Shown here: positions 25,625 through 33,149 of the stretch, piece by piece
Numbering within the stretch: position 1 is the stretch's first letter
How the letters are laid out: every line of letters starts with the position of its first letter
From: Bacillota bacterium
Lineage (GTDB): Bacteria; Bacillota; UBA5301; JAMCQP01
Length of the DNA: 37,022 bases
Assembly (NCBI GenBank): GCA_023381695.1
Contig: JAMCQP010000100.1
Coordinates: 1 to 37,022 of the forward strand
Direction of reading: 5' to 3'
Notes under the pieces: generated by a model
What the model saw: the letters and a program-made list of their open reading frames with translations, nothing else
What the model was told of the DNA's origin: nothing
Database searches by the model: none
Translations under genes and position numbers: made by a program

Positions 25625-26371
25625 ATGGATTTGCGCGGTCAAGTAGCCCTGGTCACCGGAGCTTCCCGTGGACTGGGCAGGGCGATAGCGCTGGCGCTGG
25701 CCCGGGCCGGGGCGGACGTGGCCGTAAATTACGCGCGCAGCGCGACGCTTGCGCAAGAGGTCGCCGGCGGCATCGCCGGGCTGGGGCGCAAGGCGGTGCC
25801 CATTGGCGCCGATGTGGCGGACTTTGCCCAGGTGGAGAAGATGTGCGACCAGGTTATAAAAGAGTTTGGCAAGATCGACATCCTGGTCAACAACGCCGGC
25901 ATCACCCGGGACACGCTTCTTCTCCGGATGAAAGAGGAAGACTGGGACGCGGTGATCGACACCAACCTGAAAAGCATCTACAACTGTACCAAAGCGGTGG
26001 CCCGCCCGATGCTCAAACAGCGATCCGGCCGGATTGTGAACATCACCTCGGTGGTGGGGATCATGGGCAACGCCGGGCAGGCCAATTATGCGGCGGCAAA
26101 GGCGGGAATTATCGGCTTCACCAGGTCGGTGGCCAGAGAGCTGGGATCCCGCGGGATCACGGTAAATGCCATCGCGCCGGGGTTCATCACGAGCGAGATG
26201 ACGGAAGGGCTGGCCGAGGAGGTCAAGCGTTCCTATCTGGCCCAGATTCCCCTGGAGAGGTTCGGAAGCCCGGAGGATGTGGCGGGAGCAGTGCTCTTCC
26301 TGGTTTCTCCCGAAGCGTCTTACATTACGGGCCAGACCATCCATGTGGACGGCGGGCTTTTGATGTGTTGA
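25625..26371 (+). CDS. fabG: 3-oxoacyl-ACP reductase
   Basis: NADPH-dependent short-chain dehydrogenase that reduces 3-oxoacyl-ACP. The 248-residue product has [13 protein letters not shown] (cofactor loop), NNAGITRD, the catalytic Ser in NITSVVG and the YxxxK pair in YAAAK, with the C-terminal [11 protein letters not shown]. The ATG follows GGAGGG and sits one base after the fabD stop. Confidence 0.95.
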   Translation: MDLRGQVALVTGASRGLGRAIALALARAGADVAVNYARSATLAQEVAGGIAGLGRKAVPIGADVADFAQVEKMCDQVIKEFGKIDILVNNAGITRDTLLLRMKEEDWDAVIDTNLKSIYNCTKAVARPMLKQRSGRIVNITSVVGIMGNAGQANYAAAKAGIIGFTRSVARELGSRGITVNAIAPGFITSEMTEGLAEEVKRSYLAQIPLERFGSPEDVAGAVLFLVSPEASYITGQTIHVDGGLLMC

Positions 26372-26407
26372 ATTAAAATTTCACCGGAAGGAGGTGAACC
26401 AGGACTT

Positions 26408-26641
26408 ATGGATATTTTTGGCCGCGTGCGGGAGATCGTTGTAGATCAGTTGGGGGTCGACGAAGACGAGGTGACCATGGAAGCGTCTTTTGTCGACGAC
26501 CTGGGGGCAGACTCATTGGACATCGTCGAACTGGTAATGGCGCTTGAAGAGGAGTTTGACCTGGAGATTCCTGATGAGGATGCCGAAAAGATCGCCACAG
26601 TGGGCGATGTTGTGGAGTATATCAAGGAGCATGTCTCTTAA
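26408..26641 (+). CDS. acpP: Acyl carrier protein
   Basis: Carries growing acyl chains on a 4'-phosphopantetheine attached to the Ser of the [10 protein letters not shown] motif. It has 77 residues and is strongly acidic, as usual. The ribosome binding site is very strong (AAGGAGGTGA, 26388-26397), fitting high expression. TCACC at 26381-26385 could pair with GGTGA within that site (five base pairs), a possible modulating hairpin. Confidence 0.96.
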   Translation: MDIFGRVREIVVDQLGVDEDEVTMEASFVDDLGADSLDIVELVMALEEEFDLEIPDEDAEKIATVGDVVEYIKEHVS

Positions 26642-26663
26642 GCCGGCATAATCATCCAACTTA

Positions 26664-26694
26664 GAAAGTCCCGTAGAATATCTGCGGGACTTTC
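26664..26694 (+). other. Perfect 10-bp hairpin between acpP and fabF
   Basis: GAAAGTCCCG (26664-26673) and CGGGACTTTC (26685-26694) form a perfect stem with an 11-base loop, 22 bases after the acpP stop. No U-tract follows. It could be a partial terminator or a 3' stabiliser that lets acpP be made in excess over fabF. Confidence 0.6.
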
Positions 26695-26717
26695 GACCAA
26701 ACTTGGAGGAAAAAGAG

Positions 26718-27962
26718 ATGACAAAGGAACGGGTTGTGATTACCGGTCTTGGGGCGATCACCCCGCTCGGCATTGGAATAGACAAGTTCTGGGAAGGCCA
26801 GATGGCGGGGCGATCGGGAGTCTCCCTCATCACCCGGTTTGATACCACCGACTATCCGGTGAAGATCGCCGGAGAGGTGCGAGGCTTTGACCCCGCCGAA
26901 TTCATGGAGAAGAAAGAGGCGAAGCGGATGGACCGCTTTGCCCAGTATGCGGTGGCCGTGGCGGGCCTGGCCCTGAAAGACGCCGGGCTGGACTTCCAGA
27001 AGGTAAACTCCGAACGGGTGGGCGTGATTATCGGCTCCGGGATCGGCGGGATCGAGACCTTCGAGGATCAGGCGCGGACCCTGCACGAAAAGGGGCCGGG
27101 CCGGGTCAGCCCCTTCTTCATCCCGATGATGATCTCCGATATGGCGTCCGGGCAGGTATCCATCATCTACGGAGCCAGGGGGCCCAACCAGAATACGGTG
27201 ACGGCCTGCGCCACCGGGACGCACTCCATCGGCGACTCTTTCAAGATCATTCAGCGCGGCGACGCGGACGTGATGATCTGCGGGGGAGCCGAGGCGGCGG
27301 TGTCGCCCATGGCGCTTGCCGGATTTTCGGCCGCCCGGGCGCTGTCCCAGAGGAACGATGCTCCGGAGGAAGCCAGCCGCCCCTTTGACAAGGATCGCGA
27401 CGGGTTTGTCGTCGGGGAAGGCGCCGGGGTGCTCATCCTGGAATCGCTCAAACACGCCCAGGCCAGGGGGGCCAGGATCTATGCCGAGGTGGTGGGCTAT
27501 GGCTCCAGCGGCGACGCCTACCATATTACGGATCCGGCGCCCGGCGGGGAAGGCGCGGCCCGGGCGATGGCCATGGCCTTGAAGGACGCCCAGGTACAAC
27601 CTTCCGAGGTGGACTATATCAATGCCCACGGAACGAGCACCGAAAAGAACGACCTTTTTGAGACCATGGCGATCAAAAGGACTTTCGGCGAAGCCGCCGG
27701 GAAGCTGGCGGTCAGCTCCACCAAATCCATGATCGGGCATCTTTTGGGAGCGGCGGGCGGCGTGGAGGCCGTGGCCACCACCCTGGCCATCCATCATGGC
27801 ATGATCCCGCCGACCATCAATTACCATACCCCCGATCCGGAGTGCGACCTGGATTATGTGCCCAATAAGCCGCGCCAGAAGCAGATCGAGGTGGCCCTCT
27901 CCAACTCGTTTGGCTTTGGCGGTCACAACGCCGTGCTGGCCTTCAGGAGCTACCACGGATGA
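26718..27962 (+). CDS. fabF: 3-oxoacyl-ACP synthase II
   Basis: Condenses acyl-ACP with malonyl-ACP in elongation. The 414-residue product has the Cys-His-His triad: Cys in TACATGTHS, His in NAHGTST and His in IGHLLGAAG, and ends in the usual SFGFGGHNA. The ATG is preceded by GGAGG at nine bases. Confidence 0.95.
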   Translation: MTKERVVITGLGAITPLGIGIDKFWEGQMAGRSGVSLITRFDTTDYPVKIAGEVRGFDPAEFMEKKEAKRMDRFAQYAVAVAGLALKDAGLDFQKVNSERVGVIIGSGIGGIETFEDQARTLHEKGPGRVSPFFIPMMISDMASGQVSIIYGARGPNQNTVTACATGTHSIGDSFKIIQRGDADVMICGGAEAAVSPMALAGFSAARALSQRNDAPEEASRPFDKDRDGFVVGEGAGVLILESLKHAQARGARIYAEVVGYGSSGDAYHITDPAPGGEGAARAMAMALKDAQVQPSEVDYINAHGTSTEKNDLFETMAIKRTFGEAAGKLAVSSTKSMIGHLLGAAGGVEAVATTLAIHHGMIPPTINYHTPDPECDLDYVPNKPRQKQIEVALSNSFGFGGHNAVLAFRSYHG

Positions 27963-28007
27963 GGCTAATCGCGGTTGAGGCGCTACCACGGACAGGGAGA
28001 TGGCATT

Positions 28008-28829
28008 GTGGCCGATGACGCTGTGGCCCTTACCCCCGAGCGGAGACAAACGCTGGGCGAATTGGCCGGACGGCTGGGCTGTCCGGCTGTGGATCCCGGC
28101 CTTCTGCACCAGGCGCTGGTGCACCGTTCCCATGTTAATGAACACCGGAAAGATGCACCCCCGGAAAGTGACAACGAACGGCTGGAATTTCTGGGGGATG
28201 CGGTGCTGGGCCTGGCGGTAAGCGAAGAACTCTTCCAGCGGTTTCCCGCGCATCCGGAGGGGTTGCTGGCCCGCTTCAAGAGCCAGCTGGTGAGCGAGAC
28301 CACTCTGGCGGGGGTGGCGGGTGGCTTTGAGCTGGGCAACTACCTCTGGATGAGCAAGGGCGAAGAGGCTACCGGGGGGCGGGAGCGTGCTTCATTGTTG
28401 GCCGACGCCATGGAGGCCGTGCTGGCGGCTGTTTATCTGAGCCTGGGGTTTGGAGAGATCCAAAAGCTTATTCGGCGCGTCCTGGAAGAGCAGTTTGCCG
28501 GGTTGGAAGCTGACGGGCCGGCGACAGGTGATCGAAGTGCTTTTCTGGACGCCAAGAGCGCCTTGCAGGAACTGACCCAGCAGTCTTCCGGAGAAAGACC
28601 GGTCTATCGCATCATAAAGGAATCCGGACCTGATCATCAGAAATCTTTTGTCGTGGAGGTCAGCCTGGCCGGCGTCGTTTTAGGCCTGGGCGAGGGCGGC
28701 TCCAAAAAGGAGGCGCAACAGATCGCCGCGGGAAAAGCCCTTGAGCGTCTCCAGGCGCATACGCCGCTTGCTCCTTGCCAGCCGGCCCGCCTACCATTCC
28801 CGGAGCGAAAACATGACCCGCCCCAATAG
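28008..28829 (+). CDS. rnc: Ribonuclease III
   Basis: Double-strand-specific endoribonuclease for rRNA and mRNA processing. The 273-residue product has the signature NERLEFLGDAVLGL at about residues 55-68, an acidic second metal-ligand region (LLADAMEAVLAA) and a C-terminal dsRNA-binding domain ending in GSKKEAQQIAAGKAL. The GTG start has GGGAG eight bases upstream; the frame is open to a TTG at 27975. The C-terminal ~20 residues (Pro-rich) extend past the domain and overlap the convergent regulator gene by 39 bases. smc and ftsY, which often follow rnc in Firmicutes, are absent. Confidence 0.93.
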   Translation: MADDAVALTPERRQTLGELAGRLGCPAVDPGLLHQALVHRSHVNEHRKDAPPESDNERLEFLGDAVLGLAVSEELFQRFPAHPEGLLARFKSQLVSETTLAGVAGGFELGNYLWMSKGEEATGGRERASLLADAMEAVLAAVYLSLGFGEIQKLIRRVLEEQFAGLEADGPATGDRSAFLDAKSALQELTQQSSGERPVYRIIKESGPDHQKSFVVEVSLAGVVLGLGEGGSKKEAQQIAAGKALERLQAHTPLAPCQPARLPFPERKHDPPQ

Positions 28830-29438
28830 CCGTGTCTCTCCTTGCCTGGCGGGAAGTCTTCGGATCTCCGCCGCCCGGGTGGGATGGATTAATAGGGGCC
28901 GTTCGTCTGCATAATAGCGGCGGAGCATGATGCCCGCCGTCTTCGTCCATACTAAAACCAGATCCCCATTTTCCAGCGCCGCCTGCGGATCAACGATCAG
29001 CATTTCCCGGAAGTTTGCCAGCGGGAGATAATCATTGGTCTCCAAAACGAAGGCGAAGGCGTCGGGGCCCAGCACCCGATCCGTGAGCATAAACTGGCTG
29101 CTTTCGGAGATATCCGGGTGGCCGTTCAAGGAAAATTGGCCGACAATGGGGACCCGTTTTAGCGCGTATCTTTCCCCCTCGCCCGGTTCTTTGATCCGGT
29201 GCTCTTCCCCATAAGCAGGACCCGGCCCATTGATGAAGAATTGTCTCGTCAGGACCGCTTTCTTAAACGGCTTGATCCCCCGGAAGTTTCCTTTTTCCAG
29301 CCAATAGTAGATCGACCGTTCTTCCGAATACCCGAGTTGTTTGGCAATCTCCTGCACGGTAATGGAGGGGTTGTCGATGATTAGCCTGGCAATCTTCTCA
29401 AGCATTTCCATATTCGATAGATACACCCCATTTCGCAT
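28791..29438 (-). CDS. HTH regulator with a degenerate S24/LexA-like domain
   Basis: A 215-residue protein with an N-terminal helix-turn-helix (about 11-50; ITVQEIAKQLGYSEERSIYYWL spans the recognition part) and a C-terminal fold resembling the LexA/CI S24 peptidase (about 95-210; MLIVDPQAALENGDLVLV). In active S24 proteins a Ser and a Lys do the self-cleavage. Here the Ser position reads Tyr137 (in TNDYLP) and the Lys position Arg (in MLRRYY), so autocleavage is unlikely. The start is uncertain: no good ribosome binding site precedes ATG 29438, and ATG 29411 is an alternative. Target genes are unknown. Confidence 0.65.
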   Translation of the reverse strand: MRNGVYLSNMEMLEKIARLIIDNPSITVQEIAKQLGYSEERSIYYWLEKGNFRGIKPFKKAVLTRQFFINGPGPAYGEEHRIKEPGEGERYALKRVPIVGQFSLNGHPDISESSQFMLTDRVLGPDAFAFVLETNDYLPLANFREMLIVDPQAALENGDLVLVWTKTAGIMLRRYYADERPLLIHPTRAAEIRRLPARQGETRLLGRVMFSLREW

Positions 29439-29618
29439 TTCTGGAGCCTGGCTGTCCGGGCAAAGTCTTACTTAAATAGATATACATAAAAGTTATATCG
29501 GCTGCTTAGAAAACCTTTACATGGCGTGTGTATAGCTAACCAACGGTGTTTTTGGTTGATCAGGGGAGATTTTGGTTATTATAAGGAGATAAACCGCGCT
29601 AAACTCCCATGGCGGGAT

Positions 29619-29647
29619 TTGGCTTTTATACATATTTGCTGTAAAAT
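29619..29647 (+). promoter_or_regulatory. Promoter upstream of the unknown gene at 29686
   Basis: TTGGCT (29619-29624) and TAAAAT (29642-29647) with 17-base spacing, 39 bases before the ATG. The 247-base gap before it (from 29439) holds a second, weaker possibility (TTGATC with TTATAA, 17 apart, near 29563-29591) and nothing else recognised. Confidence 0.5.
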
Positions 29648-29685
29648 AGTTCTGATGTGGCAAATAATGGGAAAGGGGCCAGCAT

Positions 29686-30360
29686 ATGTCCGATAGACAG
29701 CTGGAGCCAGGATTGGGGTCGGCGGCCATTCCAGAGATCGAGCAAGCACTGGGGCAGGTCCAGAACATCACTCAGGTCCGGTTGGTAACGGACAGTTCGG
29801 GAGAGATCCAGGAGATCCATGCCCTGGCGGATGCGGGCCGGAGTCCCAAGCAGATTGTTCGCGACATCGAGAGCATGATGATGGCCCAGTGGAATATCAA
29901 GATCGATCACAAGAAGATCAGCATCGCCCAGCTCGGCGAAGAGGAGCAGGCCAACGCCGAGCCCAGCCGCCTGGAGATCCGCTCGATTTCCATAAAAAAG
30001 GCCAACCTGATCGCCGAGGTCAAGGTGGAGTTGGTCACGGAGCGAATGCTGGGCGAGGGCGTGGTTTCGGGCCCGGCTTCGTCTTCCAACGTCCTGCGCC
30101 TGGTGGCCGAGGCGACCTTGCGGGCGGTGCAGCAGTTTGTCAAAGGCGATCACTATTTTCTGGTGGACGACATTCGGAAGGTGACGCTGGCCAGATTCGA
30201 AACCATGGTGGTCTGCATCACCATGTTGACGCCGCTGGGGGAAGAGACCTTTTTCGGGACCTGTATTTTGCGCAAAGACGATGTTGACGCCGTGATGCGC
30301 GCCACGTTGGATGCGTTAAACCGCAAATTGGGGCTGATCTCGGTGGTTTTGCACGGATGA
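29686..30360 (+). CDS. Two-domain protein of unknown function upstream of spoVS
   Basis: A 224-residue soluble protein I cannot assign to a named family. Two parts are visible. Residues ~15-83 (ITQVRLVTDSSGEIQEIHAL, then RSPKQIVRDIES and IDHKKISIAQL) look like a compact alpha/beta unit. Residues ~95-224 begin RLEIRSISIKKANLIAEVKVEL and alternate strands and helices in a pattern like hot-dog or dimerisation folds. No signal peptide, membrane helix or catalytic motif was found. The ATG has GGAAAGGGG upstream. It is 80 bases before spoVS on the same strand, so a sporulation or stationary-phase link is plausible but unproven. Confidence 0.6.
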   Translation: MSDRQLEPGLGSAAIPEIEQALGQVQNITQVRLVTDSSGEIQEIHALADAGRSPKQIVRDIESMMMAQWNIKIDHKKISIAQLGEEEQANAEPSRLEIRSISIKKANLIAEVKVELVTERMLGEGVVSGPASSSNVLRLVAEATLRAVQQFVKGDHYFLVDDIRKVTLARFETMVVCITMLTPLGEETFFGTCILRKDDVDAVMRATLDALNRKLGLISVVLHG

Positions 30361-30440
30361 TCTCCTCACTTTGAGCATAGGTTGAAGTTAGAGGCTGAAG
30401 TTCAATAGCAATTGCATTCACGAAAAAGAGGTGCCGGACA

Positions 30441-30707
30441 ATGGAAGTCCTGAGGGTTTCCGCGCATTCCAATCCCAAATCGGTGGCCGGGGCTTTAGCC
30501 GCGGTGCTACGCGACAAGAATCGGGCGGAATTACAGGCGGTGGGGGCCGGCGCCGTGAATCAGGCCATCAAGGCCATCGCCATCACCCGCGGGTATGTGG
30601 CCCCCAACGGGGTGGATCTGGTCTGCATTCCGGCCTTTGCGGAGATCCAGATCGACGGCGAGGAAAGGACGGCCATCAAGTTTATCGTCGAGCCCAGGAA
30701 GGGTTGA
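30441..30707 (+). CDS. spoVS: Stage V sporulation protein S
   Basis: An 88-residue SpoVS protein (Alba-like fold), which in Bacillus affects septation, coat assembly and entry to stage V. The family sequence is nearly continuous: EVLRVSAHSNPKSVAGALA, GAVNQAIKAIAITRGYVAP and DLVCIPAFAEI. The ATG has GAGGTG at eight bases. A sigma-H promoter, known for spoVS in Bacillus, was looked for in the 80-base gap and not found. Confidence 0.94.
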   Translation: MEVLRVSAHSNPKSVAGALAAVLRDKNRAELQAVGAGAVNQAIKAIAITRGYVAPNGVDLVCIPAFAEIQIDGEERTAIKFIVEPRKG

Positions 30708-30741
30708 AGAAAGCGGGGGAATACTGAATAGCACCGCAATA

Positions 30742-30757
30742 CCAGAAGGAATTCTGG
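30742..30757 (+). other. Short hairpin upstream of the DUF433 gene
   Basis: CCAGAA-GGAA-TTCTGG: a perfect 6-bp stem with a tetraloop, 25 bases before the start of the DUF433 gene. No T-run follows. Small enough to be chance. Confidence 0.3.
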
Positions 30758-30782
30758 CGAAACTACTGAGAGGTGTGGAGTT

Positions 30783-31016
30783 ATGAGTTTCGCGAGGATA
30801 ACCGTGGATCCTCAAAAAATGGGAGGCGTACCCTGCATCCGTGATCTTCGGATACCGGTGGCCACAATTGTCGATCTATTCGCTAACGGTTTGACCAGGG
30901 AGAAGATAATTGAGTACTATCCGGATCTGGAGCCGGAAGATATCGACGAAGCACTGCGATTTGCGGCCGAAGCAGTAAGGGAGCACGAATTGCCGCTGGC
31001 GAAGGAATGGAGTTAA
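30783..31016 (+). CDS. DUF433 protein (antitoxin-like)
   Basis: A 77-residue DUF433 protein. ARITVDPQKMGGVPCIRDLRIPV and the HTH-like segment TREKIIEYYPDLEPEDIDEALRFA are characteristic. The family is usually the antitoxin or DNA-binding partner of a PIN-like DUF5615 protein encoded directly downstream and overlapping. Here only a 36-codon remnant-like frame follows. The ATG has GGAG close upstream. Confidence 0.85.
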   Translation: MSFARITVDPQKMGGVPCIRDLRIPVATIVDLFANGLTREKIIEYYPDLEPEDIDEALRFAAEAVREHELPLAKEWS

Positions 31017-31117
31017 AGAAATTCATTTTCGTAGACCGTGCGATTAGAAAGCAGAGTAGCCCTGAGGAGGGCTTTTTTGTTTGTCAAATTCGAAAATCCG
31101 GCGGCAGTTTAACCTGA
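31007..31117 (+). pseudogene. Possible remnant of a DUF5615-type toxin gene
   Basis: A 36-residue frame beginning MELKKFIFVDRAIRKQ overlaps the end of the DUF433 gene by ten bases, the position and overlap expected for the toxin partner. The start KFIFVDRAI weakly resembles the KFLVDENL-type first strand of PIN-like proteins, but the frame runs through a terminator and stops. Most likely a decayed or deleted toxin, possibly chance. Confidence 0.25.
31058..31078 (+). terminator. Terminator after the DUF433 gene
   Basis: AGCCCT-GAGG-AGGGCT followed by TTTTT. A compact, convincing Rho-independent terminator 42 bases after the DUF433 stop. Confidence 0.8.
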
Positions 31118-31120
31118 ACC

Positions 31121-31285
31121 TCACACTACGCAACTCCTGAGCAACTCGAAGAGATTTTGCAAGTCGGCCTGGCAAGACAGGCAACGCGGGACATGATCTG
31201 CCACAAACCTAGTTTCTTCTGGACCAAGCTCACCAAGAACAAATAGTCCCAGAAGGCGTTTTACCGCAGCATGTTGGGTTTTCAT
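31121..31285 (-). CDS. Small zinc-binding anti-sigma-like protein (ZAS domain only)
   Basis: A 54-residue gene too short for common gene-calling thresholds. It starts with an ATG that overlaps the stop of the ECF sigma gene by four bases (ATGA), a coupling typical of sigma/anti-sigma pairs. It contains the hallmark HxxxCxxC zinc motif as HVPRCLSC (31-38), preceded by His5 and by LFVLGELGPEE, which matches the usual spacing and the DGEL-like motif of zinc anti-sigma domains. No membrane helix or sensor domain follows, so it would be a soluble inhibitor that could respond to thiol oxidation or metal. Function is inferred from motif and context. Confidence 0.7.
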   Translation of the reverse strand: MKTQHAAVKRLLGLFVLGELGPEETRFVADHVPRCLSCQADLQNLFELLRSCVV

Positions 31286-31914
31286 GGTTCGTTCTCTCCC
31301 AGATTATTTTCTTTGTCCATTGCCATGACAAGTCGGGTCAAGCGCTTCATCGCGTAGTTCAACCGGCTTCGTATCGTGCCAACCGGGCAAGTGCAAATTC
31401 GTGCAATCTCTTCGTAGGCCAGTTCCTGATAAATCCGGAGTATCAGCGCTTCGCGGGCCGCTGGTGGTAATTGCTGTACACATGTTGCCAATAGGCTAGC
31501 GCGGTAATTTCTCCATGCTTGATATTCCGGATTCACGCTTGGCGAAGGATCGCAAACGGTATCCGGCACCGGGCATGCCGTAGTGACTTTTTTGCGCCGG
31601 AGCTTACTGATTGCAATATTGCGGCATATGCCATAAACCCATGATCTTACCGATGAATCGCCTTTAAACTCCGAAGTTCGTTGCCAAATGGCGATAAATG
31701 TGTCCCGAACCACCTCTTCGGCATCCTGAGCGCATCCTAAAAAACGGTACGCGAAACAAAAGAGTTTTCCCTCGTACAGTTCGATTAATTCGGCTAATGC
31801 GGCGTCATTCCCGCAGATCACTTCCTTCATAAGGAGATCATCTTTCTTCGCCAGAATAGTTTCTTTCGAACGAATACCCTGGAGGCGCTTGCTTTCCGGA
31901 TTGCGCGTCTGCAT
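31282..31914 (-). CDS. ECF-type RNA polymerase sigma factor
   Basis: A 210-residue extracytoplasmic-function sigma factor. Region 2 lies at about residues 40-105 (ELYEGKLFCFAYRFLGCAQDAEEVVRDTF and RSWVYGICRNIAISKLRR, each read in short blocks). Region 4 lies at about 140-200 (LPPAAREALILRIYQEL, YEEIARICTCPVGTIRSRL). The ATG start has AGGAGG about nine bases upstream; the frame stays open to 31935. It overlaps the small anti-sigma gene and is divergent from the ABC exporter genes. Confidence 0.9.
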   Translation of the reverse strand: MQTRNPESKRLQGIRSKETILAKKDDLLMKEVICGNDAALAELIELYEGKLFCFAYRFLGCAQDAEEVVRDTFIAIWQRTSEFKGDSSVRSWVYGICRNIAISKLRRKKVTTACPVPDTVCDPSPSVNPEYQAWRNYRASLLATCVQQLPPAAREALILRIYQELAYEEIARICTCPVGTIRSRLNYAMKRLTRLVMAMDKENNLGENEP

Positions 31915-31953
31915 GAGGGGCCCCCTCCTAACCATATGTCAGGTACGAATTGA

Positions 31954-31978
31954 TTCGATCCGGTTAAACAAACAGTTC
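31954..31978 (-). promoter_or_regulatory. Candidate ECF promoter of the sigma gene
   Basis: On the minus strand GAAC (31975-31978), 17 bases, then CGAA (31954-31957), about 40 bases upstream of the sigma start. It has the GAAC -35 and CG-containing -10 typical of ECF promoters and the same geometry as the motif in front of the divergent exporter genes, suggesting autoregulation. Confidence 0.45.
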
Positions 31979-32064
31979 TCAGATTATTGTTTTTCGGTGC
32001 TGAAGTCGGAAAATCCTTCCGAAAAATAGTGGAATCGAATTAATATTTGTTGTCTCTTTGCACC

Positions 32065-32089
32065 GAACTTTTTTCCATTGAATTGCGAC
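32065..32089 (+). promoter_or_regulatory. Candidate ECF promoter of the exporter genes
   Basis: GAAC (32065-32068), 17 bases, then CGAC (32086-32089), 57 bases before the ATPase start. GAACT and CGA are shared with the motif upstream of the sigma gene at identical spacing. The rest of the 210-base divergent gap is AT-rich and shows nothing else recognised. Confidence 0.45.
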
Positions 32090-32145
32090 ATAAGAAATGA
32101 ACGATGCTATGACATATCCGATAATTGTGGAGGTACAGCGGCGAA

Positions 32146-33149
32146 ATGATACAGCTAAACAGGTTGACAAAAGTTTATCCTGCAACAGTAAATAAGAATC
32201 GCTTAAAGATGCGGGCATTGGATTCCGTGGACCTGGAGATCAACCCTGGGGAGGTTGTTGGTCTGTTGGGACCGAATGGGGCAGGGAAAACAACATTGAT
32301 CCGGATCCTTGCAACTTTGGTCCTTCCTACCGCAGGAGATGCTTATGTGGCTGGATTTGATGTGGTCAAACAGCCAAGGGGCGTCCGATCCGCAGTCGGG
32401 CTGGTGGCGGGAGGGGAACGTGCATTTTATTGGCGGCTTTCACTAAAAAACAACCTTGAATTTTTTGGGGCGCTTCAGGGATTAGGCCCACATGTACTCC
32501 GCGACCGCATAGAAGAGGTATTGGCCAGGGTGGGTCTCCAGGAAGGGCGGAACCTGAAATTCATGAAATGTTCCACCGGGATGCGGAAAAAGCTTAACAT
32601 AGCAAGGGCGCTTTTAAATGATCCTCTGGTATATTTGATGGATGAGCCAACATCAGGCATCGACCCACTTTCGGCAAAAGATATTAGAAATTCTTATTTT
32701 TGAGTTGAAGGCCCAAGGTAAAACCTTGCTCGTGACTACTCATGATCTGGATGAGGCGGAGAAAATCTGTGACCGCATTGCCATTTTAAACCGGGGTCAG
32801 CTAATGGGCCGTTGATAAGCCCGAGACTCTAAAGTGCACGATCGGCCTTTCAAAGATAAAGCTAGAATTGGCGGACTGCCGGTGGCTCGAACATCCGTTT
32901 TTAAGTTCCTTAAAAATGTTAGGCTCCGCAGAGTTGACGACATGGGCCGGCCCTTATATTGAGTTTGTTACACTACAGCAGGAAGAGGCGATAAATGACG
33001 TTCTACGCCTTGTATCGTCCCATGGAATACGACTTAAGTCAATCAACGTCGAGAATTCGACTCTCGAAGAAGTCTTCATGCAAATAGCAGGGGGAGAGAA
33101 ACCTTGTACAAGCTCTACGTCTTTCTCAAAAGGGGTTTTGTCAGCTTAA
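32146..33149 (+). pseudogene. ABC transporter ATPase, interrupted by two +1 frameshifts
   Basis: An ABC-2 type exporter ATPase of the CcmA/DrrA class. Walker A GPNGAGKTT, a Q-loop-like region, a signature region reading CSTGMRKKL (normally LSxGM) and Walker B YLMDEPTSGIDP are in the first frame, which stops at 32703. The frame shifts by one base near 32695, continuing IFELKAQGKTLLVTTHDLDEAE until a stop at 32813-32815. It shifts again by one base, continuing DKPETLK to the C-terminal domain with VENSTLEEVFMQIAGG. Joined, the pieces give a normal ~330-residue ATPase. Either a pseudogene or two indel errors in the sequence. Confidence 0.8.

Noticed and set aside
27950-27990. 11-base direct repeat GCTACCACGGA at the fabF/rnc junction
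   Set aside because: Real, but short and without clear consequence; probably a small local duplication or chance.
30361-30440. Sigma-H promoter for spoVS
   Set aside because: An AGGTTGA-like box and a TGAAGTT box occur, but their spacing does not fit sigma-H.
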